A stretch of DNA of 64,000 nucleotides. Origin: an uncultured Cryomorphaceae bacterium (GTDB taxonomy: Bacteria > Bacteroidota > Bacteroidia > Flavobacteriales > Schleiferiaceae). Numbering within the stretch: position 1 is the first letter of the stretch; each line of letters begins with the position of its first letter. The position numbers were made by a program, and so were the translations under genes. Location: positions 2,496,068-2,560,067 of the forward strand of contig CAKZJV010000007.1 of NCBI GenBank assembly GCA_937120475.1, given 5' to 3'. Below the pieces are notes generated by a model, which was not told the DNA's origin, did not search any database, and saw only the letters and a list, made by a program, of their open reading frames with translations. This document shows, one piece after another, positions 16,919-25,699 of this stretch.

Positions 16919-18276
16919 TTTTTTGATTCTTTAGCCGGTTGTTCAGGCACTGACCCGGGCTTATAATAGTCAGGCGGGAAACCGTTGATCTTTCGCCACA
17001 ATTCGTACCAAATAGGCACATCTTTCAGCAGAAGCATGTTACGCGTGCCGGAACCCACCCGCAAAGCATCCGGCCAGGTATGGTCATTCGGATCCGGAGA
17101 TACCATAATGCGGTATTTGCCATTATCGCTGATAAAATTATCAATGGCATAAACCACCCCACCATAGGTTCCATAACTCACGTTGGGCCAGCCGGAAAAT
17201 ACAATGGCGGGCCAACCGTCAAACTGGATACGTACTTCCTGACCTTTATCCACCAGTGGAAGGTCAACCGGTTCTACGTAAAGCTCTACAGCAAGGTCGT
17301 AGGTGGCGGGCATGATACTCACAATTTCGGCCCCCTCTTTAATGGTTTCACCAATTCCCGAGCGGATGATCTTGGTTACGTAACCATTCTGCGGGGCGGT
17401 GATATAATAAAAACCACTCCGTACAGAGTAATTCATAAATTGGTTTTGCAGCTTGGTCACTACCGCCTCGGCATCGTACATATTGGAGAGGGCGGTAAAC
17501 TTTTCAGACTCGGCCTTGGATATGTTATCGCGATACTGGGCCCTTAACGAAGAAATTTCCATCTCGGCATTGATCAATTCATTTTGGCTGGAAAGTAGCG
17601 CATTTTCTGCGGCTATTACCTCGGCCTGCGTTTTTTGCAGGGTGAGTTTACGGTTCTCAAGGTCGGTAAGAGACTTTAAGCCATCGTTGTAAAGGCTCTC
17701 CGCACGTTCCACCTGCTTTTGGGCAATCTGGTAATTCACCTGGGCAGCCTGGAAGTCAATACTATCGCTGGTTACTTTTAATTTGGCCTGTTTCAGTTTG
17801 TTACGGGCCTGTTCCAATTTCAGGCGACTGGTTTGCAGCAGGGCATCAATCTGGTTATCGAGGGCATTTACCTTTTCCGAGTAGGATTTTACCGCCATTT
17901 CCTTAGACTTCAACTGCTGTTCCGTACGCCCTAAAAGACTAGGGTCGAAGTAATCGTCCTTAACCTCGGAAATAAACATGATGGTATCCCCTTTCTCCAC
18001 TAAATCCCCTTCCTGCACGAACCACTTCTCAATTCGCCCGGCAATTATAGAGTTTATCGTTTGCGGCCTTTGGGAAGGTTTTAGCGTGGTCACATATCCC
18101 CGGGAAGTAATATTCTGGGTCCATGGTAAAAAGAGTACGGTGAAAAGTACCAGCAACACGGCAACTCCAAAGCGAATCACCATACGCCCGGACTTTTTAC
18201 TCTCCACTTTCTTAAGCGAAGGAAAGTTTTTAGGGTCAATGTATTGCGTAACCCGGTTAATGGAAATGTTAAGCAT
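16915..18276 (-). CDS. HlyD-family periplasmic adaptor (membrane fusion protein)
   Basis: 453 aa. An N-terminal membrane anchor (about 30-50, 'MVIRFGVAVLLVLFTVLFLPW') is followed by a biotinyl/lipoyl-like half ('INSIIAGRIEKWFVQEGDLVEKGDTIMFISEV'). A coiled-coil hairpin of about 170 residues, the second lipoyl half ('YYITAPQNGYVTKIIRSGIGETIKEGAEIVSI') and a beta-barrel come next. It bridges the inner-membrane ABC protein (8-nt overlap upstream) and the TolC channel (4-nt overlap downstream). The substrate could be a small molecule, lipid or peptide. Confidence 0.92.
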   Translation of the reverse strand: MLNISINRVTQYIDPKNFPSLKKVESKKSGRMVIRFGVAVLLVLFTVLFLPWTQNITSRGYVTTLKPSQRPQTINSIIAGRIEKWFVQEGDLVEKGDTIMFISEVKDDYFDPSLLGRTEQQLKSKEMAVKSYSEKVNALDNQIDALLQTSRLKLEQARNKLKQAKLKVTSDSIDFQAAQVNYQIAQKQVERAESLYNDGLKSLTDLENRKLTLQKTQAEVIAAENALLSSQNELINAEMEISSLRAQYRDNISKAESEKFTALSNMYDAEAVVTKLQNQFMNYSVRSGFYYITAPQNGYVTKIIRSGIGETIKEGAEIVSIMPATYDLAVELYVEPVDLPLVDKGQEVRIQFDGWPAIVFSGWPNVSYGTYGGVVYAIDNFISDNGKYRIMVSPDPNDHTWPDALRVGSGTRNMLLLKDVPIWYELWRKINGFPPDYYKPGSVPEQPAKESKK

Positions 18277-19999
18277 CTTCGGAATTGTTAGGTTTTATGG
18301 TATCCAGGGCCTCTTCACCCTTTCCTTCTTTAATAAATTTACCTTTATGCAGTATCATAACGCGGTCACAGTAACGCGCTAAAATCGGCTCAGACCCGGT
18401 GGCTATCAAAGTCCACGGGTTTTCATCAGCCGTTAAAAAGCGGATAATGGACTCGCGGTCCGGTTGATCCAGGTGTTCAAAGGCAGCGTCCAACAATAGC
18501 AACCGTGGTTTATCGGCTACGCTGCGGGCCAGCAAAATTTTGGTTACAATTTGCTTGGGTAAGCCTTTACCCTCCGGTTCCAAAATAGTGTTATACCCTT
18601 CTTCCGCTCTGCGGATAAATTCGGATAACCCCAGGCTTTTCACCACTTTTTCTACCCATTCGAGGGAAGCATTGGGTCGGCCAATGGCAATATTTTCCAT
18701 AATGGTACCCTGAAATATCTGCTCATGAGAGAGGCAGTCACCAATAACCGAATAAAGTGATTCTGAAGATAGATTACCCTTGGGGAGGCCGTCATAACTC
18801 ACGGCACCTTCCTGTACCTGGAAAAGCCCGCTGATTACCGCCAGCAAAGTGCTTTTGCCCGAACTGGAGTTACCGGCAACCATCACCTTTTGGCCCTGCG
18901 GTATGGTAAATGAAATGTCACATAATTTTTGAATAAGGCTACCGGGGTACGAAAAGCTTACATGCTCCAGGCATACCTCCATACCGATACTGCGGTCTCC
19001 CTTAATCTCTGCTCCGCTGGTTTTTTCCAGTTCCAGGTCGGTTACCTGCCCGATTTTCTCCAGGCCGGTTAAAACATCATAAATGGATTCCATACTCAAG
19101 ATGAGTTTTTCAACGGCTCCCATTACCAAAAGGATAATGATTTCGGCTGCTACAAACTGTCCGATGTTCATTTGTTGTTCAATCACCAGTATTCCTCCAA
19201 TAAGTAAGAGGCCAGCCGCCACAATAACCTTAAACACTACCATTAGCGAAAACTGCCGTATCAGAATCTGGAAGTGTGATTCACGTGCTTCGAGGTAACT
19301 CCCCGAAAACTCATCCGTGCGTTGCATATGTAAATTGGTGGCTCCTGCCAGCTTGAAAGAGGTGGCAGCCCGTGCCATTTCTTCCAGCCAGTGGGCCAGC
19401 ATGTATTTGTACTTGGACTCGCGCAGGCTGGTATTTAAACCACGCACCCCGGTATAGCGGATGATGGCATAAATGAGCACCACCAATACCAAACTGAAAG
19501 CAATGAAAAAAGGATGGTACAAAGAGAGCAGGATCAAACCGAAAATAACGTGTAATGTACCCGTGGAGAAATCGATCAGTATTTTGGATAAGCCCTTTTG
19601 CACGGTCATAACGTCAAAAAAGCGGTTCATCAGTTCCGGGGCATAGTGCCGGAAGAGGGTTTCCATACGGATGCGCGGAATGCGATAGGTAAACTCAAAA
19701 GCAGCGCGTGTAAATATTTTCTGTTGAATATTTTCCGTTACCCGCATTTGTAAGATGCGCAATATGCCGTTCAGGCCTACCCCAAAAACCACAAAGGCCA
19801 CCAATACAATCCAGGAGGTGCTGATTTGCCCTCCCTGGATAAGGTTGATGATAGCCTGTATTCCAAGCGGTAAAGTGAGCGCCACTAAACCGTTGAAGGC
19901 GGCATAAATGTAAATGTTGCGGATTTCCTTGGCATCTGGCTTTAGCAGTCGCCAAAAGCGTTGCATCGGGCTCAGGCCTGCGGGTGAATTATATTCCAT
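18269..19999 (-). CDS. ABC exporter (TMD-NBD fusion) with degenerate nucleotide-binding motifs
   Basis: 576 aa. The membrane half (about 1-310) has six hydrophobic segments, and the nucleotide-binding domain covers 340-560. Walker A is intact (GNSSSGKS, 376-383). The Q-loop region reads 'SVIGDCLSHEQIF', with no Gln in the usual place. The signature LSGGQ is replaced by GLPKQ (479-483). Walker B 'RLLLLD' is followed by Ala505 where the catalytic Glu belongs, and the switch His is absent ('LIATGSEPIL'). The frame is clean and co-translational with hlyD/tolC, so it is a maintained gene. It probably binds ATP but hydrolyses it slowly, or uses non-canonical residues. Confidence 0.88.
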   Translation of the reverse strand: MEYNSPAGLSPMQRFWRLLKPDAKEIRNIYIYAAFNGLVALTLPLGIQAIINLIQGGQISTSWIVLVAFVVFGVGLNGILRILQMRVTENIQQKIFTRAAFEFTYRIPRIRMETLFRHYAPELMNRFFDVMTVQKGLSKILIDFSTGTLHVIFGLILLSLYHPFFIAFSLVLVVLIYAIIRYTGVRGLNTSLRESKYKYMLAHWLEEMARAATSFKLAGATNLHMQRTDEFSGSYLEARESHFQILIRQFSLMVVFKVIVAAGLLLIGGILVIEQQMNIGQFVAAEIIILLVMGAVEKLILSMESIYDVLTGLEKIGQVTDLELEKTSGAEIKGDRSIGMEVCLEHVSFSYPGSLIQKLCDISFTIPQGQKVMVAGNSSSGKSTLLAVISGLFQVQEGAVSYDGLPKGNLSSESLYSVIGDCLSHEQIFQGTIMENIAIGRPNASLEWVEKVVKSLGLSEFIRRAEEGYNTILEPEGKGLPKQIVTKILLARSVADKPRLLLLDAAFEHLDQPDRESIIRFLTADENPWTLIATGSEPILARYCDRVMILHKGKFIKEGKGEEALDTIKPNNSEDA

Positions 20000-20214
20000 T
20001 CTTTACGGTTTAAGGCCATCAGCCAGATTGAAATTAAATGATTGTAAAAAAATGTATCAACAACTTTAGGGGATAAGCGTTCAAAAACCCCAGGTCCCTG
20101 GTATTTACCAAAACGGTACCCCACTACCTGTGCATGGCAAGCCCGGTAGGGTAAATGCAAAAAGCTGTTCAGGCGGCATAAGGAAACCTTTAACAATATG
20201 TTCGGAAGCGACAT
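19972..20214 (-). CDS. doubtful 80-aa open frame between tetR and the ABC gene
   Basis: An ATG lies about 8 nt after the TetR stop, and the frame runs 80 codons to overlap the ABC start by 28 nt. Spacing would suit an operon, and 'LPYRACHAQVVGYRFGKYQGPGVFERLSP' is not obviously low-complexity. I recognise no family, and there is no signal or membrane segment. It may be untranslated leader or remnant; without it this ~220-bp stretch holds no gene. Confidence 0.25.
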   Translation of the reverse strand: MSLPNILLKVSLCRLNSFLHLPYRACHAQVVGYRFGKYQGPGVFERLSPKVVDTFFYNHLISIWLMALNRKEWNIIHPQA

Positions 20215-20221
20215 TTTAAAG

Positions 20222-20890
20222 CTAAGGTTTTATGATTTTGAATACCATTTGATTGTAAAATTCCGAAACTGCGTCTTCACCCTTAACAATATCCGTAAGG
20301 CGCGGTAAATGTTCTGCAAAAAAGCGTTGATGATGAGAGCCCTCCACCACGGTGGAAATCAACATGTGGGGATATTTGAATTGGGGGTTGATTTGCAAAA
20401 TTAACTTACTCAGGTTATCCACCAGCCGTTTATAAATCACAAAAACCCCCTCCTGGTTTACTTCGTCCACTTCCTTTACCAGGTAAGCTTTACTGGATTC
20501 GGAAATTACAATGTGGTTGAGTTTTACCTCGTCAATATGTTCAAATTGTCCGTCCGGCTTAACGGGGCCGGTTAATAACGGCAGGGCGCGCTGAAGCTGC
20601 TCCTCCGGAGATTCAATGTTGGCGATGGCAAAGGAAACCCGGTATTCCATCCAACCCCAGTACCATGAAATGAGGTACAGTAACAATTTGTACTTGCTCT
20701 CAAAATAGCGGTAAATAGAAGCCTCGGTGGAACCGATCCGGGTACCCAGCTTACGGAAGGTGAAATGCTCAAAACCAATTTCTGCAATGAGGTCAATGCT
20801 ACCGGTAATAATCCGTAAACCCAATTCGCTGGATTCAGGGTCTTTCAAGTAGAGGCATTGGTTCAATTTTAACTGTACTGCCGGAAGCAT
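20222..20890 (-). CDS. TetR/AcrR-family transcriptional regulator
   Basis: 222 aa. The N-terminal helix-turn-helix is at about 22-72 ('LRIITGSIDLIAEIGFEHFTFRKLGTRIGSTEASIYRYFESKYKLLLYLISWYW'). The C-terminal ligand domain is not recognisable. It is the first gene of the minus-strand unit ending in ABC-hlyD-tolC and is probably its local repressor. It is divergent from the CHAT gene, sharing a 131-bp intergenic region that should hold both promoters. Confidence 0.88.
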   Translation of the reverse strand: MLPAVQLKLNQCLYLKDPESSELGLRIITGSIDLIAEIGFEHFTFRKLGTRIGSTEASIYRYFESKYKLLLYLISWYWGWMEYRVSFAIANIESPEEQLQRALPLLTGPVKPDGQFEHIDEVKLNHIVISESSKAYLVKEVDEVNQEGVFVIYKRLVDNLSKLILQINPQFKYPHMLISTVVEGSHHQRFFAEHLPRLTDIVKGEDAVSEFYNQMVFKIIKP

Positions 20891-21021
20891 TTCTTTTATT
20901 TTAATTTATTGAGCTTGCGAATATAATAGTAATACTATTAGTTATGCAAATAGTTCACAACGTTTTGCTTTATGTTCTTTAGGAGGCACTCCGTATTTTT
21001 GAGAAGTAGAGGGCCGATAGC

Positions 21022-23919
21022 ATGAAACGCACAAATACTCTTTTTTTCATCCTTCTATTCTGGATCGGTGCCGGGCACCTCTATGCCAGCGAATTTCCGC
21101 AGCTTGATATACAAAGGCTGAAGGAAACCCCCGAATACCGACAGGTAGTGAAGGCTTTAGACGAGGGAAAGCCGCAAGACGCGCGTGAAGTGGGAAGACA
21201 TGCCCAAGGAGCTTTGTACCTGCTCATCGGTAGTGAGTTGCAACAATTTTATTTGCGGAAAAAGCAGTACTCGGCTTGTACTAAACTTTTCATTCCCCGG
21301 AAACGAGAAAGCTCCCGTCTTGAAAAATACCTGCTGGGCAAAACCTATTTCCATAAAGGTGAGGCTTATGATTACCTGGAGCAACCCGACAGTTCCCTGT
21401 ACTTCCATCAAAAATCCCTGAACCTGAGACGTGAAGTTTTAGGAAACCACCACCTGGAAACAGCCACCAGCTATGGCTACCTGGGCTTTTTATACCGCTA
21501 CCGGATGAGTGATCTCGTACAGGCAGAATACCATTATCGGCAGCAGTTGAAAGCCCTGGAACATATAGAAGCTGAAGCGGAACACCGTGCCCGCTGTTTT
21601 TACAACCTTTCATCTACCCTGGGCGAGAGGAGGGATCACCGCCTGGCCCTTACCTATGCCCACCAGGCACTGGAGCTGGCACAAAGTGATAGCATGTCAG
21701 TTATCTTCCAGGCCTACTGCCTCACTGCGGTGGGCAATAACCATAAACTGCTCGAGCAATACACCAAAGCCATTCACCACTATCGCCAGGCTATTGTTCT
21801 TTTGGAAAAGGAGTGGGGTAACGGGCACCCCGCGCTGATACTGCGGCTCAATAACCTGGGAATTGCCTACTGGGAAGCACTGCAAGATTCGGCTGCGCTT
21901 TACTGTTTTGACCGGGCACTGAATATTGCCTTAAAAACTTACCATGGCGAAGCCTTGCCCGTGGCAGATTGTTATATGCTGGTGGGCCTGCATCAGTCGC
22001 AGGCCGATAGCCGTATGCCGTTTATACGCAAGGCATTGGGTATTTACCGGCAAAATTGTGAGGGCTTCTGCAAGGAGGTGGCGGAGGCCTACGTGCAAAT
22101 GGGGCGTTGGTGGGAACGAAAAGGAGCCCTGGATTCCGCAGATTATTACTATCGGCAGGCTTTTATGGAGGATGAAGGCTTACCCGATGTACAACAAACC
22201 CTGACTCAGCCTTACCGCATTACTATACTTGAAAATTACGCCTACCTGTGTTTACAGCGCAAGCGGTTTAAAGAGGCACTGCGGGTTAGCCTCTTGCTGG
22301 ATGAGGCTCTCACCTTAAACCGCATTTCCTTTCAGCGGGAAGGTTCAAAGTTGCACCAGGCGGGGCAGTATCAAAACATTTATGAAAATGGCCTGCGGGC
22401 CGCCCTGCCGTTAAGGGGAAAGCTGGGGGGTGTGGATAGCCTTGCGTGGCGTTTGATGGAGAAAAGCAAGGCCCAGGTGCTACTGGAATCGGTGGCCAGT
22501 CTGCAAATTCGCAGTGGTATGGGGCTGCCGGAAGCATTAGTGGAAAAGGAAAGTGCCCTGCGGGCCGAATTTGCCCGTTTGGAGGCACTTTTACCGGCTG
22601 CTGACGAAGGTACCGTGGCAGCTATCCGGCAACAACAGTACCGTTTAACCCGTGAACAGGACTCCCTGCTGGAATACACCCGTTCTCATTTCCCCAACTA
22701 CTACCGCCTAAAGTACAATACGGATGTACCCGCTTTGACATCGGTTCAGGCTTACCTGCAAGAAAGCGAGCAGGAACTGCTGGAGTTCTTCTGGGGTGAG
22801 GAAGGGGTTTATGCCTTTCGGGTTTCAGCCACACATTGTATCCTGCAACGTATCGGTTCAACCGATTCGCTTAAAACACTGCTCAGGCGATACCGTAATT
22901 TTCTGCAAAAGGGTTTCGTGTATGAGTCCCGGGAAAAAGACTTTGAGGAAATAACCCGGCTGTCTTACCACCTTTACCGGAAACTGCTAAGCCCGGTGCT
23001 GAAGGGCTCCATACCCGAAAAGCTTATTATAGTGCCGGATGGCCCGCTAGCCTTATTGCCTTTTGAAACGCTACTTACCAGGCTTCCCCCTAGCAACAAG
23101 GTCAATTATCAAGAGCTGGATTACCTGGTGCAATCCATGGCAATACAGTACGCCTATTCAGCCGGTTTTTTAATGGAAGCTCCCGGGCGAAGGCCCGAAC
23201 GTTCCCGTTACCTGTTGGCCTTCGGTCACAGTATTTCCGGTCCCCGGGCCTTACCTCGTTCAGTGGATGAGGTACAACTTTTAAAAGAACGGTTTCCGGG
23301 TACCCGGGCCTATTGGGAGGAGGCCAGCCGAAAAAGCCGTTTTATGAAGGAACAGGGGCAGGCCGGTATTTTGCATCTCGCGCTTCACAACCTCAATGAT
23401 ACTCTGGAACCCTACAATTCAGGATTGATTTTTCCCGGTACCGGGGCGGAACCCCTGCGGCTGCATGAATTGTACGGCCTGCAATTTGAGGCCAGCCTGG
23501 CCGTTTTGAGCGCCTGCGAAAGCGGTACCGGCCGCCTTTACAAAGGGGAAGGTGTGTTTAGCATGGGGCGTGCTTTTGCCTATGCCGGCATACCGGCCGT
23601 GGTTACCAGCCTTTGGCCGGTGAGTGATGCTAAGGTTCCTGCCTTTATGAGCACCTTTTACGAGGCCCTTTTTAACGGGCAAACCTCCACCGCAGCCTTA
23701 ACCACCGCTAAAAGGAATTACCTGCAGCATTCCGATAAATTTAATGCGCACCCGGCTTATTGGGGAGCTTTCATAGCCATAGGAGATACCCTCCCCGCAG
23801 AACACGAAGGTTATCCATTATGGATATTGAGGGGCTTGCTGCTATTATCGGCTGTTGGGCTGGTATGGGCGGTTTTCAGCAAACGCAAAAGAGGATATAC
23901 TTCAGGCAAGCCAGAATAA
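21022..23919 (+). CDS. exported TPR-CHAT protease-like protein with C-terminal membrane anchor
   Basis: 965 aa. The signal peptide is 'MKRTNTLFFILLFWIGAGHLYAS'. TPR repeats span about 90-480 (e.g. 'ATSYGYLGFLYRYRM', 'ALTYAHQALELAQ', 'YTKAIHHYRQAIVLLEKEWG'), followed by a helical linker. A CHAT (caspase-like) domain at about 640-915 has the catalytic dyad His789 ('LHLALHN') and Cys832 ('LSACESGTG'). One membrane helix (about 932-953) and a basic tail KRKRG close the protein. The sequence predicts a periplasmic protease tethered to the inner membrane. TPRs may sense a partner. The downstream convergent genes encode a sigma factor and a single-pass TPR protein, so this may be their activating protease (inference). 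Confidence 0.9.
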   Translation: MKRTNTLFFILLFWIGAGHLYASEFPQLDIQRLKETPEYRQVVKALDEGKPQDAREVGRHAQGALYLLIGSELQQFYLRKKQYSACTKLFIPRKRESSRLEKYLLGKTYFHKGEAYDYLEQPDSSLYFHQKSLNLRREVLGNHHLETATSYGYLGFLYRYRMSDLVQAEYHYRQQLKALEHIEAEAEHRARCFYNLSSTLGERRDHRLALTYAHQALELAQSDSMSVIFQAYCLTAVGNNHKLLEQYTKAIHHYRQAIVLLEKEWGNGHPALILRLNNLGIAYWEALQDSAALYCFDRALNIALKTYHGEALPVADCYMLVGLHQSQADSRMPFIRKALGIYRQNCEGFCKEVAEAYVQMGRWWERKGALDSADYYYRQAFMEDEGLPDVQQTLTQPYRITILENYAYLCLQRKRFKEALRVSLLLDEALTLNRISFQREGSKLHQAGQYQNIYENGLRAALPLRGKLGGVDSLAWRLMEKSKAQVLLESVASLQIRSGMGLPEALVEKESALRAEFARLEALLPAADEGTVAAIRQQQYRLTREQDSLLEYTRSHFPNYYRLKYNTDVPALTSVQAYLQESEQELLEFFWGEEGVYAFRVSATHCILQRIGSTDSLKTLLRRYRNFLQKGFVYESREKDFEEITRLSYHLYRKLLSPVLKGSIPEKLIIVPDGPLALLPFETLLTRLPPSNKVNYQELDYLVQSMAIQYAYSAGFLMEAPGRRPERSRYLLAFGHSISGPRALPRSVDEVQLLKERFPGTRAYWEEASRKSRFMKEQGQAGILHLALHNLNDTLEPYNSGLIFPGTGAEPLRLHELYGLQFEASLAVLSACESGTGRLYKGEGVFSMGRAFAYAGIPAVVTSLWPVSDAKVPAFMSTFYEALFNGQTSTAALTTAKRNYLQHSDKFNAHPAYWGAFIAIGDTLPAEHEGYPLWILRGLLLLSAVGLVWAVFSKRKRGYTSGKPE

Positions 23920-24106
23920 TGGCAATGGCGGCTCCTAAAATAAGGTACTGCCCGGCTTTGGTGCTGAGCGGTCTTACCTCGTCCCATTTTATATCAGGGG
24001 TGTCCCTGGAGCGGTCGCCACCGCCCCCACCCGCGGCTTCTGCGGTATCGTCTGATCCGGAGTTGGTGTTGGGGTCTTCTTCAGGAGGTCTTTCTTCTGT
24101 TGACAT
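23876..24106 (-). CDS. 76-aa tail-anchored acidic membrane protein
   Basis: Residues 1-50 are acidic and Gly/Ser-rich ('STEERPPEEDPNTNSGSDDTAEAAGGGGG'), 50-73 form one membrane helix ('AGQYLILGAAIAIILACLKYILF'), and the tail ends CVC. It lies 26 nt downstream of the TPR anti-sigma-like gene on the same strand, and its 3' end overlaps the 3' end of the CHAT gene by 44 nt. Composition, spacing and a conserved-looking hydrophobic segment support a real gene. Function unknown; a membrane partner of the CHAT or sigma proteins is possible. Confidence 0.6.
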   Translation of the reverse strand: MSTEERPPEEDPNTNSGSDDTAEAAGGGGGDRSRDTPDIKWDEVRPLSTKAGQYLILGAAIAIILACLKYILFCVC

Positions 24107-24132
24107 TTTTTGTTGGTTTTATTGGTTGATAA

Positions 24133-24891
24133 TTATCGGATTTGCTCTAATAGTTCCTGGGCTTCCAGGTGTTTGAAGTTATCGCCAGCGGAAATTTTCT
24201 GTAGTAAGGTTTTAGCTGAACGTAACTTACCCAGTTTAACGTAGGCCAATGCACGGTACCAGTTTATCATTTCCTCCAGGTCGCCCTCATCGGCCGCCAG
24301 GCGGTTGAGCAATTGTAAACTTTCCTGTGTTCGTTCAAGGGCCAGCAGGCTTTGGGCCAGGTAAAAACCGGTTTCGGGCTTTGGGTTTTGGCGATAAGCC
24401 AGGGTAAGCTTTTCAGCCGCCACCTCATAGTCCGGTTTTTCGTAGGCCAGCAATCCTTGTTCTTCCAGGCTAAGTTCTGCGGGATTTTCACCCCGTACAT
24501 TCACCGGTGAAAAGTTAGGGTAGGGCTCGTAATAGGTCATATAGAGTGCCTCGTTATTGGTAGCTTCCCTGGGCCAAAGCAAGAAGGCGGCCAGCAAAAG
24601 GCCTATGCTTGCGGCTACGGCAACGTAAGTACTCCATCTTTTATAAAGAGGTATGGGTTTGCTGCCTTCCTGCACCTTCGGCAGGCGTTCCTCCAAACGC
24701 TTTAGCTTTTCCAAAAGATCTTTTTGCGAAGCATGGCGAATACCTTCTACCATTAGCTTTTCCAACTGGTACTTTTCCCGGAAGGCAGCATCGTTTTCCA
24801 GGCGCTCCTCCACCTGTTTAAGATCTTCACCGGTTAGTTCTCCCGCCAAAAAATCTTCAATTAATCTTTCATCATCAGCCGTGTTGTCCAT
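24133..24891 (-). CDS. single-pass TPR membrane protein in anti-sigma position
   Basis: 252 aa. The cytosolic N-terminal ~80 residues are helical ('DERLIEDFLAGELTGEDLKQVEERLENDAAFREKYQLEKLMVEGIR'), the pattern of a zinc-less anti-sigma domain that grips an ECF factor. One membrane helix follows (87-106). The periplasmic part carries two or three TPR-like repeats ('GFYLAQSLLALERTQESLQLLNRLA', 'NWYRALAYVKLGKLRSAKTLLQKI'). It starts 13 nt downstream of the sigma gene stop. It is predicted to hold the sigma factor at the membrane until its periplasmic TPR region is engaged or cleaved. Confidence 0.78.
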   Translation of the reverse strand: MDNTADDERLIEDFLAGELTGEDLKQVEERLENDAAFREKYQLEKLMVEGIRHASQKDLLEKLKRLEERLPKVQEGSKPIPLYKRWSTYVAVAASIGLLLAAFLLWPREATNNEALYMTYYEPYPNFSPVNVRGENPAELSLEEQGLLAYEKPDYEVAAEKLTLAYRQNPKPETGFYLAQSLLALERTQESLQLLNRLAADEGDLEEMINWYRALAYVKLGKLRSAKTLLQKISAGDNFKHLEAQELLEQIR

Positions 24892-24904
24892 AACGCTTTT
24901 AAAG

Positions 24905-25444
24905 TTAGCCCAGGTGTATTTTCCGCAGTTGTTGCATGCATTTATATTTCTGGTTTTTAGCGGTACTGCTGTTTTTATAACCTAGCTGCTCTACAATATC
25001 ATCCATGCGCAGGTTTTGGTAGTAAAACATTTGCAAAAGCTTTTGGCAACCATCACTCAATTTTTTGAAACTTCGGCTTAAAGCTTCCAGCTTCTTCTCC
25101 TTTTCTATTTTTTCCTCTATTTCCTGCCCGTTTTCAACTTCAGAATTATGACCGGCTATCTGCAACTCCTTTTTATGTTTCCGGATATGTTCACGAACCT
25201 TGTTTTTCCCAATACCGAAGAGGTAGGTTTTTAGCTCGCTGGAAAGCTGGTTCAATTTACCGCTAACCGCATTTTCGTACAGTGAAACAATGCTTTGCTG
25301 GTAAACTTCAATGGCATTTTCATGGCTTAAGCCATAGCTTTTCCGGCTCCACAGTACAAACTCTTCCCGGTATTCCGCGTACAGTTCTCCCAAAGTGGCA
25401 TCATTGCCTTTACGGATTTGTTCAACCAGGTTTTGTTTGCCCAT
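24905..25444 (-). CDS. ECF-type RNA polymerase sigma factor
   Basis: 179 aa. Region 2 spans about 10-85 ('EEFVLWSRKSYGLSHENAIEVYQQSIVSLYENAVSGKL...KTYLFGIGKNKVREHIRKHKKE'). Region 4 spans about 120-175 ('LSDGCQKLLQMFYYQNLRMDDIVEQLGYKNSSTAKNQKYKCMQQLRK'). A charged linker separates them. First gene of a minus-strand unit with the TPR anti-sigma-like and 76-aa membrane genes. It is divergent from the 734-aa gene across 255 bp; that gene and itself are the first places to look for its promoters. Confidence 0.9.
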   Translation of the reverse strand: MGKQNLVEQIRKGNDATLGELYAEYREEFVLWSRKSYGLSHENAIEVYQQSIVSLYENAVSGKLNQLSSELKTYLFGIGKNKVREHIRKHKKELQIAGHNSEVENGQEIEEKIEKEKKLEALSRSFKKLSDGCQKLLQMFYYQNLRMDDIVEQLGYKNSSTAKNQKYKCMQQLRKIHLG

Positions 25445-25699
25445 ACACGCCTTAATGATTAAAGGTGGAAAAGGTAACCTAATTTATGAGAAACCGAGCT
25501 TAAACTCTTTTATCCTATCACTTTTTATACCTCCTAATTTTTTATAAGGATTTAAAAGTCAGAGTGCTGCATACGTTTTTCAAAATTTTGTAGTCGGGAG
25601 GGGGTTACTTTTTAAGGTGGGCTGCATAAAGGATTGCATATACCAGAAAGGCCCATTAAAGCCTATGCTGGTCTAGTGAAACTTTAAATTCTAAATATC
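25445..25699. promoter_or_regulatory. divergent intergenic region of the sigma/734-aa genes
   Basis: 255 bp without an open frame, AT-rich next to the sigma gene and with a GC-richer stretch (GTCGGGAGGGGG) about 100 bp before the 734-aa start. Both flanking genes begin here, so it must hold two promoters, possibly one read by the sigma factor itself. I could not define a -35/-10 pair by eye. Confidence 0.4.
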
